Source of the DNA: Gallionellaceae bacterium
Lineage (GTDB): Bacteria; Pseudomonadota; Gammaproteobacteria; Burkholderiales; Gallionellaceae
DNA: 13,163 bases
NCBI GenBank assembly: GCA_003151655.1
Contig: PLYB01000254.1
Coordinates: 4,371-17,533, forward strand
Reading direction: 5' to 3'
Of this stretch, positions 5,555-12,867 are shown in pieces; positions within the stretch are counted from its first letter, which is position 1; each line of letters starts with the position of its first letter. The position numbers and the translations under genes are program-made. The notes under the pieces were generated by a model, which saw only the letters and a program-made list of their open reading frames with translations, was not told the DNA's origin and made no database searches.

Positions 5555-7528
5555 TTAGCCATCCGCTTTGGGCGCAGTATCAATTTCGCCGGTCACATAA
5601 TCGATAGCCTCAACCAAGTAGAGTGGTAGCACTTTCCGCCAAGCATCAGGTGTGAGCTGCTTGCCCTCCAGTGCTCCGGCCAGATGCTGAGCGGAGATAG
5701 TTTTGGACGCTTTGGTTCCGGTCGTGAATAACGCATAGACCTTTGTCGCGAGGAGTTCCTTATAGGAGCAGACATCAGCTAAGCCGTTCGAAGTGTTATT
5801 GTTGGCTTCCTGCTCAAGACTATTGAAGTCCGTCAGTGCTTTTTGTTCCTCAGCCTTTGCAGTTGCCTCATCCAAGTCCTTACCCTGTTTCGCAAGTGCG
5901 TCATCCTTCTTCGCAAGATGCGCAGCCACATAAACATCTTTGGCAAGACCAAAATAGGCGAGGTCATACTCCAGCGTCCATTCGTCAGCGATAAAGGTTT
6001 TGACTGTTTGTCCGGTTGTCTTTTTACGCAACTCAGCCCGTTTTTCTTTAATGCCCGTTTCGCCAAGCTCCCCTTTGGTGGGAAGCTCCTTTTTGATACT
6101 CGACTTTCCGCAATCTGGCATCACGTCCATATCGGTTACACAGGCTACTGGGATACCAAGTTGCCCAGCCTTGGCAATGTCACGTCGCTGGAAGATTCGG
6201 GCATAGCGGCGTAGCCCCACTCCGCCGACATTGACGATGGAAACCCCGTACTCAGTGAAGTCACGTCCGATAAGCTTTGCCAATGTGGGCAGCAGGATAT
6301 TTTCTGCATCACCTTCGACGATCATGACGCCTCGCGCGAAGAAAAGATTAGCCTTGGTTACATCAAGGAAACGCTCAAGAAAACGGTAGTCAGATGGCTC
6401 CAATTCCGTTTCGTTCTTCGCCAGAGAAAAGGCGTGTCCGCTCTGGATCATTACCATGTTGTCCAGATTAATGGCAGACGCGAGATTAGGGCTATGCGTG
6501 GTGACGATAATTTGAACGCCCTTTTCTTCAGCCTGCTTCTGTAAGTATTTCATCACCCGTAGCTGACGCTGAGGGTGCAGGTGGGCTTCTGGTTCCTCAA
6601 TGAGCAACAGCTTATTGCACTCGTCCTCTTGTGCCATGAGAAGAAGCTCGCAAGCCATGAAAAGCAGGTTGTTGGAGCCCAAGCCAAGCTTGCCGCCAGC
6701 ATCCGGCTTACTCCCAGAGCCAAGACTAAGGTCGAGCTTTTCCAGCAGTTGGCGTAACCTATTATCTGGCGAAGCATTTGTACCACTCACCTTGATACTG
6801 CTCTTTAGCCCATCACCATGTAGCGAAAGCTTGGTGAGATGGGTGTCGATCTTTTCTCGTGTTGCGCTAATCCCCTGCTGTTGCCCAAGCAGCGCGTTGG
6901 CGAAGTCGCCTATGCCGCGGACGTTGAGTTGCTTCGGATCGGATGTCGTATTCGGATCGTATTCCTGGCCATCTTTTACGTCTCCTGTTCGGTGCAATAC
7001 TTGGGACAAGCGCGAACCACGCCCGGCTGATAGCGCCGATTCAGCGTCGCGTAGCGGACGGAGATAGGTGGCTCTTAGCATTTCACGCACCTCTGGGGCG
7101 AGTTGTGGACCATCCCCATTTTTTCCTGAGCGTAATTCGACACGCCGGAAAGGGCGGCCTTTTGGCGCAACTCCTGTATCTACTGCTATCCAGTTGATGC
7201 AAAGGAAAGGCGGTTCATTCTTCTCAGAATCTCCGTATGTCAGGTATTCAACAAAAGCCCTTAAATCCCGTTGACTCAGATTCTCGAACCGGCAAACGAT
7301 GCGGATTTCCCTTTTGGTGTCGCTCTTATGAAAGTCAGATTCCTCAATACGAAACCAATCCTGATCCGTCGTGCCTAGAGCAAAGCGCAGAGCATCAATG
7401 ACAGCGGTCTTGCCTGAGTCATTCTCACCCACAAGCGCTGTTAGGCCAGGTCGCAGAGGAATTACGAGTGCCTGCTCGCCCGCTCCGAACAACCTGAAAT
7501 TCTCAATACGTAATTCAGAGATAAACAT
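5555..7528 (-). CDS. gajA: OLD-family ATPase with TOPRIM nuclease domain, GajA-like
   Basis: This 657-aa protein has an ABC-type ATPase followed by a TOPRIM domain, the architecture of OLD endonucleases and Gabija GajA. Walker A is GENDSGKT (34-41), a signature-like segment is LGLGSNNLLF (281-290), Walker B is LLLIEEPEAHLHPQ (307-320), and the switch histidine is in IIVTTHSPNLAS (340-351). TOPRIM residues are E405 in VMIVEGDAEN (401-410), D466 and D468 in VTDMD (465-469), and E520 in TLEYDLA. In Gabija, GajA is a sequence-specific DNA-nicking enzyme restrained by nucleotides and complexed with GajB; that function is inferred here. A charged, coiled-coil-like stretch (535-575) and C-terminal extension make it longer than the prototype GajA (about 580 aa). 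The ATG at 7528 follows AGGGTGA at suitable spacing. That Shine-Dalgarno lies in the last codons of an upstream methyltransferase-like remnant. Confidence 0.88.
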   Translation of the reverse strand: MFISELRIENFRLFGAGEQALVIPLRPGLTALVGENDSGKTAVIDALRFALGTTDQDWFRIEESDFHKSDTKREIRIVCRFENLSQRDLRAFVEYLTYGDSEKNEPPFLCINWIAVDTGVAPKGRPFRRVELRSGKNGDGPQLAPEVREMLRATYLRPLRDAESALSAGRGSRLSQVLHRTGDVKDGQEYDPNTTSDPKQLNVRGIGDFANALLGQQQGISATREKIDTHLTKLSLHGDGLKSSIKVSGTNASPDNRLRQLLEKLDLSLGSGSKPDAGGKLGLGSNNLLFMACELLLMAQEDECNKLLLIEEPEAHLHPQRQLRVMKYLQKQAEEKGVQIIVTTHSPNLASAINLDNMVMIQSGHAFSLAKNETELEPSDYRFLERFLDVTKANLFFARGVMIVEGDAENILLPTLAKLIGRDFTEYGVSIVNVGGVGLRRYARIFQRRDIAKAGQLGIPVACVTDMDVMPDCGKSSIKKELPTKGELGETGIKEKRAELRKKTTGQTVKTFIADEWTLEYDLAYFGLAKDVYVAAHLAKKDDALAKQGKDLDEATAKAEEQKALTDFNSLEQEANNNTSNGLADVCSYKELLATKVYALFTTGTKASKTISAQHLAGALEGKQLTPDAWRKVLPLYLVEAIDYVTGEIDTAPKADG

Positions 7529-7533
7529 TCATT

Positions 7534-7635
7534 TCACCCTACCCTAAACACCTTCATCACCCCACCCACCAAATGGTTGATGACCTTCACCGCAATCCGT
7601 CCCGACTCCGGTTTGTTGAAAACCTGCGTAAACGT
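7534..7635 (-). pseudogene. C-terminal remnant resembling a DNA methyltransferase
   Basis: Reading the minus strand in frame to the TGA at 7536-7534 gives TFTQVFNKPESGRIAVKVIN, then HLVGGVMKVFRVG. The phrase SGRIAVKVINH...EVxKVF is what I recall as the usual C-terminal end of adenine-specific DNA methyltransferases of the type III Mod/COG2189-like group. About 34 codons are recognisable. Upstream the frame runs into interspersed repeat copy 2 and a stop at 7678-7680, with no start codon, so only the 3' end survives. It ends 5 nt before gajA, suggesting that gajA once followed a methyltransferase gene in an operon. The family call rests on one short motif. Confidence 0.5.
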
Positions 7636-7720
7636 AATGCAAGGTATCAATAAGCGAAGCGCATTGCACCGGATATTTCATTCGACGCAATAACGATTGC
7701 GCCCTACGCGGGCTGGATAT
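7636..7720. repeat. Interspersed palindromic repeat, copy 2 (double unit)
   Basis: TCAATAAGCGAAGCGCATTG (7647-7666) leads into CACCGGAT. A second, oppositely oriented half follows (ATTCGACGCAATAACGATTG, then CGCCCTACGCGGGCTGGAT). It lies between the methyltransferase remnant and the stop codon of the 103-aa gene, directly abutting both. Confidence 0.6.
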
Positions 7721-8032
7721 TTAATTTTCAGTCTCTTGATGTATTTGTTCTGCAATAACCCTTCGAATTTCACCATTTTCCAAAGTTACCTCAATTCGGT
7801 TTATATATAACTTTGCGCTATTCTTGCATGGTTTTATTTTTTCAAAAAGCCAGGCGGTGAGTAACCCAATATCAACTTCGCTGGCAACATGGACTATTAC
7901 ATCCAAAACATCAGGAATGCTTATATTACGCCGCTCAATAACAGGCGGAATGTTTACTTTAACGCCAAGAGGAAACCCATCTCTCAAGCCAGAGATAAGC
8001 ATCGGATGATTAGTACGAACAATAATTTTCAT
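7721..8032 (-). CDS. Small AT-rich hypothetical protein, possibly effector-associated (EACC1-like)
   Basis: This 103-aa protein of unknown function probably has a beta-rich N-terminus (MKIIVRTN), a hydrophobic helix (IPDVLDVIVHVASEVDIG, residues about 39-56) leading into LLTAWLFEKIK, a strand pair (KLYINRIEVTLENGE) and a C-terminal helix (IRRVIAEQIHQ). This order recalls small effector-associated constant component (EACC1-like) proteins found beside defence effectors, but the resemblance is weak and pattern-only. No strong transmembrane segment is evident. The ATG at 8032 has a modest TTAGGG 5-6 nt upstream. Codons are A/T-ending, unlike gajA/gajB. It is separated from the upstream DUF2971 gene by 154 nt containing repeat copy 3 and could be co-transcribed with it. 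Confidence 0.6.
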   Translation of the reverse strand: MKIIVRTNHPMLISGLRDGFPLGVKVNIPPVIERRNISIPDVLDVIVHVASEVDIGLLTAWLFEKIKPCKNSAKLYINRIEVTLENGEIRRVIAEQIHQETEN

Positions 8033-8154
8033 GAATACCCTAACGAAGCTGTAGAAAAAGTAATGGCTAGGAACAAAATGCTATAAAGCTAGACTTGGCC
8101 CTCTAGGTTCGCTTGGCCCTTCGCGTAAATATCCGTGAACTGCCCCGATCCACA

Positions 8155-8202
8155 TTCGGTGCAATGCCGATTGCCGCTTACGCGGGTTAAATGCGCGAAT
8201 GA
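8155..8202. repeat. Interspersed palindromic repeat, copy 3
   Basis: CATTCGGTGCAATGCCGATT, then GCCGCTTACGCGGGTTAAAT and GCGCGAATG. It overlaps the last five codons and stop of the DUF2971 gene, so the native C-terminus of that protein may have been replaced by repeat sequence. Confidence 0.5.
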
Positions 8203-9026
8203 TTAAGTAAAAAATACCCACCAGATTCCCAATGAAGTTGCCTGTATTCAAAGCCTATGTCTTTAGATAATTTATCTATCGTAGGCATATACGCCTCTGG
8301 AAACCTATCACCGAGAATAACGCCGATCAAACATTTGCTTACTTTAAACTCAGGGGGCGCGATGGTACCGATTCCAGATTCTTTTCTTCGCGCAACGATC
8401 CTGTGTTCATGCTCATCTATATAGTCGAGTTGTTTGATAAATAACAATTCCCTTTTATATTTTTCAAAATGATCAACAGCAATACTATCAGGCGTTTTTC
8501 CATCAAATGAATCGGAGTTTATTTCTATTGAATCATACTCAGAGTTTTCGTATAAATATTCCTTGTAATCCACATCGTCTTGATAAAACAAATACATCTC
8601 ATCCTTGTATTTTTCCCGTAATAAACTTATCAATTTTTCTTTTGAAAATACCAAACATATCCCTTTGTGATTCTCGCCATATTGTGACCACATTCTAGAT
8701 CTTAAAGCCCCGAGTGTTTTTAATGAACCGTACTCAAAAAAGTTCGCGCAGCATGAAATAAATGAAACATCCTTTAGTAATTTGTCCAACACTTCGCACG
8801 TTTTATCAGCTTTATCTCTAACTTCCTCCCAGCCCCATCCGCCATCACCGATCATTTTATCTTTATACTCGTGAGGATCATTTGCATCTGCAAAAGACGA
8901 AAATTTGAAACAGTCCTCAAAAAGTATTTTTTCTAGTGCGGTTGAATTTCGGGTGTAATGGAATACAGCGTCATGAGCAGATATAGACGTTAAAAATTCA
9001 TCGACTGTGTTGTTTCGTAGCTTCAT
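8187..9026 (-). CDS. DUF2971 family protein
   Basis: This 279-aa protein shows the DUF2971 signature. AVFHYTRNSTALEKIL (20-35) is followed by FADANDPHEY (45-54, conserved NDPxE), a segment with SCCANF (91-96), RMWSQYGENHKGICLVF (111-127, the MWsxYaxxhkGicl pattern), and EHEHRIVAR (205-213, near the usual W/Y..E.E.R motif). Members are common in defence and toxin neighbourhoods. The HYT...NDP pattern superficially resembles ADP-ribosyltransferase-type folds such as DarT, so a nucleotide- or nucleic-acid-modifying activity is possible but unproven. The ATG at 9026 has no clear Shine-Dalgarno (preceded by GATTAAAAA). The gene is markedly AT-rich compared with both neighbouring modules, a sign of recent transfer. 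The C-terminus runs into repeat copy 3. Confidence 0.75.
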   Translation of the reverse strand: MKLRNNTVDEFLTSISAHDAVFHYTRNSTALEKILFEDCFKFSSFADANDPHEYKDKMIGDGGWGWEEVRDKADKTCEVLDKLLKDVSFISCCANFFEYGSLKTLGALRSRMWSQYGENHKGICLVFSKEKLISLLREKYKDEMYLFYQDDVDYKEYLYENSEYDSIEINSDSFDGKTPDSIAVDHFEKYKRELLFIKQLDYIDEHEHRIVARRKESGIGTIAPPEFKVSKCLIGVILGDRFPEAYMPTIDKLSKDIGFEYRQLHWESGGYFLLNHSRI

Positions 9027-9070
9027 TTTTTAATCACATTAATTAGGCCAACGTAAAATAGCTCGTGTAA

Positions 9071-9106
9071 GTAGAGTGCAATAACCAACCTGCATTGCGC
9101 CGAATG
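9071..9106. repeat. Interspersed palindromic repeat, copy 4
   Basis: GTAGAGTGCAATAACCAACC followed by TGCATTGCGCCGAATG. It shares the GTAG-G-GTGCAATAA start and the GCATTGCGCCGAATG end with copies 1-3. It lies upstream of the DUF2971 gene and downstream of the helicase-HA gene. Confidence 0.55.
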
Positions 9107-9166
9107 TTAGCACCAAACCCCAAGGTAAAAACTAATCGCGGCACCACAACCATGCTGTCACTTAAC

Positions 9167-12100
9167 TCACCAAGCCCAGCCGGGCAATGCTTCCAAACGG
9201 GACTTGCGCTCTGGAGACAATCTTCCTTTTGCAGATCGTTGCCTGACAACCCATCCCCCGAGCTTATATCCGTCAAGAGTCTCGTAGTTGTTAGGTACTT
9301 TGGCATGCCCTTCGCTATCCACAAATTTCTTGAGATAGTCAAACCAATCGTCCCACTTTAATAAAGCACGCTCAGCCCAACTCCAGTCAGGCAATGCTTC
9401 CAGCCGTGCTTTACACTCTGGTGATAATCTTTCTCTTGTGACTCGTTGGCGGCCAACCCAATCCCCTAGGCGAAATCCATCTGTCGATTGATATTCGATT
9501 GGTACATTGGCATACCCTTCTTTTTTCACAAACTCAATAAGATGGTCAAATCCTATTTCCCATTTATCTGCATGAGGAGTCCAACCCCATCCGGGTAATG
9601 CTTCGAGTCTAGCTTTGCGATCCGGTGGCATAATATCTTTTGTAGATCGCTGAACAGTGATCCACTGACCAAGCTTATATCCATCAGAAGCTATGGCACC
9701 CCTTACACCCTTGGCATGCCCCTCCTTATCGGTGTATTCCTTTAGATGGCGAAATCCTTCTTCCCATTTATATGCATGAGGATCCCATGTCCAATCTGGC
9801 AAAGTCTCCAAGCGCATTTTTCGCTCGGGTATCATGCTGTTCATATTTTGTCTTTGCGTAAATAGCCATACGCCAAGCTTATAACCACCAGCAGTTATAA
9901 ACGTAATGGGTGCCTGACAGTGCCCTTCGCGCGCTACAAATTCCATAAGATAACGAAACCCTTGTTCCCACTTTTCAGCATGCGGATCCCACGTCCAACT
10001 TGGTAGTTTCTCTAGTCTTGTTTTTTGATCCTCTGACAGGATATTCCTCTTTCTGTCCCGATTTGAACCAACCCATGATCCGAGGCGATATCCATCTGCG
10101 GTTTTAAAATCTCGAGGTGGTTGACTGTGCCCCTCTCTTTCTGAAAACTCCTTGAGATAGCGAAAGCCAATTTCCCATTTTTCAGCATGCGGATCCCATG
10201 TCCATCTTGGCAATGCTTCCAGCCGTGCTTTGCGCTCCTGTGGCATGCTGCCCATATTTGTTCGCTGAACGGAAACCCACTGGCCGACTCGAAATCCATC
10301 AGCAGTTATCAACTTTTGGGATGGTTGAGAGTGTCCTTCCCGAGCTGCATACTCCTTGAGATATTGAAATCCTTCTTCCCACTTCGCTTCAAGCACATCC
10401 CATACCCAACCGGGTAATGCTTCTAACCGCGCTTTACGCACTGCCGAAATGGAGTCACTTTTTTCTCGCTGAACCCTTACCCATTGACCAAGGCGGTGTT
10501 CATCTGCCGTTTTGTAATCTTGTTTAATTCTTACATGTCCTTCTCGTTCTATAAACGCCTCCAATAAACCAAAAAAGAAATTCCAAGATGCCGTGACTTG
10601 CTCAACCAGATAGGTGCGCAGCGCGCTACCAAAATTCGCATCCACCGTGGCAGGCAAATCAATGCTGATTTTGCGCAGGCCATCGGCGCTGACACCTGAA
10701 CCCTGCTTCCTGCCCATCTCAGTTCTGATCTGATCCAGCTCACATGCCAGCACATCGTCGTGCGCCTTCAACGCATCCAGCACATCCCAGATCGGTTTGA
10801 AGTTGCTGGCCTCTATCGTGTCTTCGGCATTCTGTCCGGCGGCGATAAACACCGGTAATACAATCGTGCCCGCCTTCTTGTCTGGGCTCAGGCGTATGGC
10901 ACGACCCACGGCTTGAATAATGTCCACCTGGCTGCTGCGCGGATCAATAAACGCCACGCCATCAAGCGAGGGCACGTCCACGCCTTCGGACAGGCAGCGC
11001 GCATTGCTCAGCACACCGCGTTCGTCTACGCTCAGGGCTTTGAGTTGGTCGAGCTTGATTTTGCGTTTGTTGGCGCTCATGTTGCCGGAAACGAAGTCGG
11101 TGCGCAGCGTTCCGCTGGGGCGGTGTTCGTCGCTGATCCACTGCATGGTGTTTTGCATGTCGGTGGTGAAGTCTTCCGCGCGTTTGACGCGGCTGTGGAA
11201 GCTGATGATGCGCTTGAGGTCGTAGTCTTTGATGGCTTTGAGCAGGCCGATCTGGGCGGCGAGCGATTCGCTGTCGGTTTCAATTCCCGTTCCGGTGGTC
11301 ACTAAATCTCGGTTCGCAATCCACTGCGCGATGGTGGGGTCGTCCACGCCGATGATGACGACGCGGTAATCGGTGAGCAGTTTGCGTTCGATGGCTTTGC
11401 CGAACGGCAGGGCATACAGCACTTCGCCAAACAGGGCGGCGTTGTCCATGCCGACGACTTCGACCCCGCGATCTTCGGCAGCTTTATGGACGCTGCTGGT
11501 GTAGGTGCGCGGAGTGGCGGTGGCAAATAGCCGCTTGGCGCTGCGTATCTGGGCGTTGTCGAGGATGGTGCTGAAGTCGCTGCCGACCTTGCCCGCGCAA
11601 CGGTGGGCTTCGTCCGCCACCACCAGATCAAACGCGGGGATGGACGGGTCGGCTTGGGCGGCGGCGATGACTGAGGAAGATTGGTAGGTGGAAAAAACCA
11701 CGCGGTTGCCTGCGCCGCCGAGAAAGCGTTTTACTTCGTCGGCATCCGAGGTGACGGGAAAGGCCAAGTCGGCCACGCTGTGGATGGCTTCGTCGTTACC
11801 CTTGCTGCCGACGGTTTGATCCGAGCAGACGCACAGCACTTCAAACGGGGTGGCGGCAGCGAATGTCCATTCGCGCAAAAGCTGGGACAGCAGTCCCAAG
11901 GACGGAACCAGCACCAGAGTGCGTTGCGCGTTCAGGTATTCTTTGATCCACACCGTGACGTAAGTCTTGCCCGTGCCGCAAGCCATAATGAGCTGGCCAC
12001 GGTCGGCGCTTTGCAGCCCTTGCACCACGGCGGCTCTGGCTTCGTTCTGGTGGTCGCGGGGTTCGGGACGTGGTTTGCGCTTGGCTTGCGGGAGTGCGGC

Positions 12101-12544
12101 AAAGTTGGCGGGATAGTCCAGCGCAGATTTGTCGAAGTCGGAGAGCAGAAAGCGGATGACGGATTTTTCCTGCGCATCGCAGACTTGCCTGGCATTCGCT
12201 CCGATGCGGTCGGTGGTGGCGATCAGCAGGCGGTGCTGGATGCTGGGCCGGTTCGATTCGCTGAGGAATTTATCGACATCGTGTTTGGTGATGTCGTAGT
12301 CGGGTGAGTAGCACTTGGACTGCACCGCCCAGTGGTCGCCGTTCTTGTGCAGAAACACCAGATCAATGCCGCAGTCCGCGCCCCAGCGTCCCGGCCATTC
12401 ATCCCACAGCCACACCTGGTCAACTTGCGTCGCCCATTCAGGATCGGCTTTGAGGAACCATTTGACGAAGTGCTCGAACTGCTTGCCGCGCTTGAGCGGG
12501 TCGGGGTCGAGGCTGTTGTAGAAATCGGAGAATTGGGTGGGCAT
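9167..12544 (-). CDS. Single-chain Mrr-type nuclease / SF2 helicase with seven C-terminal HA repeats
   Basis: This 1125-aa protein is a likely DNA translocase-nuclease for defence. Residues 1-150 form an Mrr-like PD-(D/E)XK domain: E24 in QFEHF, D61 in CGIDLVF, Q75 and K77 in WAVQSK. Its sequence style (GKQFEHFVKWFL, VWLWDEWPGRWGADCGIDLV) matches the N-terminus of LlaGI/type ISP restriction enzymes. The SF2 core follows: Walker A ACGTGKT (188-194), DEAH (311-314), ATATPR (341-346), motif IV SFHSR (448-452), motif V CLSEGVDVPSLDG (517-529) and motif VI QAVGRAIR (544-551). From 653 to 1125 come seven helicase-associated repeats of 68-69 aa. No methyltransferase motif (NPPY or an SAM-binding FxGxG) is visible, unlike type ISP enzymes. 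The ATG at 12544 lacks a strong Shine-Dalgarno and sits 10 nt from an inverted repeat. Translation ends cleanly at the last repeat's LPGWAW. Confidence 0.85.
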   Translation of the reverse strand: MPTQFSDFYNSLDPDPLKRGKQFEHFVKWFLKADPEWATQVDQVWLWDEWPGRWGADCGIDLVFLHKNGDHWAVQSKCYSPDYDITKHDVDKFLSESNRPSIQHRLLIATTDRIGANARQVCDAQEKSVIRFLLSDFDKSALDYPANFAALPQAKRKPRPEPRDHQNEARAAVVQGLQSADRGQLIMACGTGKTYVTVWIKEYLNAQRTLVLVPSLGLLSQLLREWTFAAATPFEVLCVCSDQTVGSKGNDEAIHSVADLAFPVTSDADEVKRFLGGAGNRVVFSTYQSSSVIAAAQADPSIPAFDLVVADEAHRCAGKVGSDFSTILDNAQIRSAKRLFATATPRTYTSSVHKAAEDRGVEVVGMDNAALFGEVLYALPFGKAIERKLLTDYRVVIIGVDDPTIAQWIANRDLVTTGTGIETDSESLAAQIGLLKAIKDYDLKRIISFHSRVKRAEDFTTDMQNTMQWISDEHRPSGTLRTDFVSGNMSANKRKIKLDQLKALSVDERGVLSNARCLSEGVDVPSLDGVAFIDPRSSQVDIIQAVGRAIRLSPDKKAGTIVLPVFIAAGQNAEDTIEASNFKPIWDVLDALKAHDDVLACELDQIRTEMGRKQGSGVSADGLRKISIDLPATVDANFGSALRTYLVEQVTASWNFFFGLLEAFIEREGHVRIKQDYKTADEHRLGQWVRVQREKSDSISAVRKARLEALPGWVWDVLEAKWEEGFQYLKEYAAREGHSQPSQKLITADGFRVGQWVSVQRTNMGSMPQERKARLEALPRWTWDPHAEKWEIGFRYLKEFSEREGHSQPPRDFKTADGYRLGSWVGSNRDRKRNILSEDQKTRLEKLPSWTWDPHAEKWEQGFRYLMEFVAREGHCQAPITFITAGGYKLGVWLFTQRQNMNSMIPERKMRLETLPDWTWDPHAYKWEEGFRHLKEYTDKEGHAKGVRGAIASDGYKLGQWITVQRSTKDIMPPDRKARLEALPGWGWTPHADKWEIGFDHLIEFVKKEGYANVPIEYQSTDGFRLGDWVGRQRVTRERLSPECKARLEALPDWSWAERALLKWDDWFDYLKKFVDSEGHAKVPNNYETLDGYKLGGWVVRQRSAKGRLSPERKSRLEALPGWAW
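9170..10588 (-). repeat. Seven tandem HA-domain coding repeats, about 204-207 bp each
   Basis: Units, in protein order, start near nt 10588, 10384, 10180, 9976, 9769, 9565 and 9358; the last is cut short at 63 aa by the stop. Consensus features are KWE-GF-YLKEF--REGH, then DGY-LG-WV--QR, then MxPERKxRLEALPxWTWDPHAE. Each unit holds three conserved tryptophans and an LPxWxW end. The nucleotide junctions of units 2/3 and 3/4 share TTTTCAGCATGCGGATCCCA, indicating recent duplication. HA domains are presumed DNA-binding three-helix modules. Confidence 0.9.
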
Positions 12545-12547
12545 TTC

Positions 12548-12586
12548 GTATCAACTATTCACAACGGAGATGCGAATAGTGTATCA
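12548..12586. promoter_or_regulatory. Operator-like inverted repeat before the nuclease-helicase gene
   Basis: ACTATTC (12554-12560) and GAATAGT (12574-12580) form a perfect 7-bp inverted repeat with a 13-nt spacer. The direct repeat GTATCA (12548-12553 and 12581-12586) sits just outside on both sides. It begins only 4 nt (direct repeat) or 10 nt (inverted repeat) upstream of the ATG at 12544, so it would lie in the leader or core promoter. A binding site for a repressor or a leader hairpin is plausible; no regulator gene is present in this window. Confidence 0.35.
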
Positions 12587-12629
12587 GCGACGGTCACGCT
12601 GCGTAGCGTTGAATTGTCACTTCCATCTT

Positions 12630-12813
12630 CGTCATTCCGGCGAAGGCCGGAATCCAGTTGATTAAAAATCTCCCGCGATAACCAGCGACTTTGCTGGCGC
12701 TGTTTGTCAGCTTAGTCGAATGGCTAGTAGTTTTACCAAATCGGGTCAAAACCACGGTTTTGTCCGCTACGCGGAATGTTTGTTGCTAGATTCCGGCCTA
12801 CGCCGGAATGACG
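12630..12813. repeat. MITE-like element with 28-bp inverted ends
   Basis: The left end 12630-12657 and right end 12786-12813 are reverse complements with two mismatches. Each is itself palindromic: ATTCCGGC-gaag-GCCGGAAT on the left and ATTCCGGC-ctac-GCCGGAAT on the right. The 128-nt centre holds small hairpins (CCAGC/GCTGG at 12682-12697; AAAACC/GGTTTT near 12760) and no reading frame. The ends belong to the widespread GTCATTCCGGC type of bacterial interspersed repeat. It fills most of the gap between the divergent helicase and DUF3025 genes. Confidence 0.7.
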
Positions 12814-12867
12814 GGTGGGGCGATGGGCGTTTTCCCGGCGCGGTGCGATTCGGTTAAACTTCCGCGC

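Noticed and set aside
7889..8086. Plus-strand 65-codon frame over the 103-aa gene
   Set aside because: It has no ribosome-binding site and overlaps most of the better-supported minus-strand gene.
9043..9342. Open frame overlapping the helicase stop on the minus strand, considered as a frameshifted continuation of the HA repeats
   Set aside because: The translation in that frame has no HA consensus after the stop, and the last repeat ends at LPGWAW, the natural end of the unit.
10913..12307. Long plus-strand open frames opposite the helicase gene
   Set aside because: They are antisense shadows of GC-rich helicase codons; the minus-strand frame has all helicase motifs.
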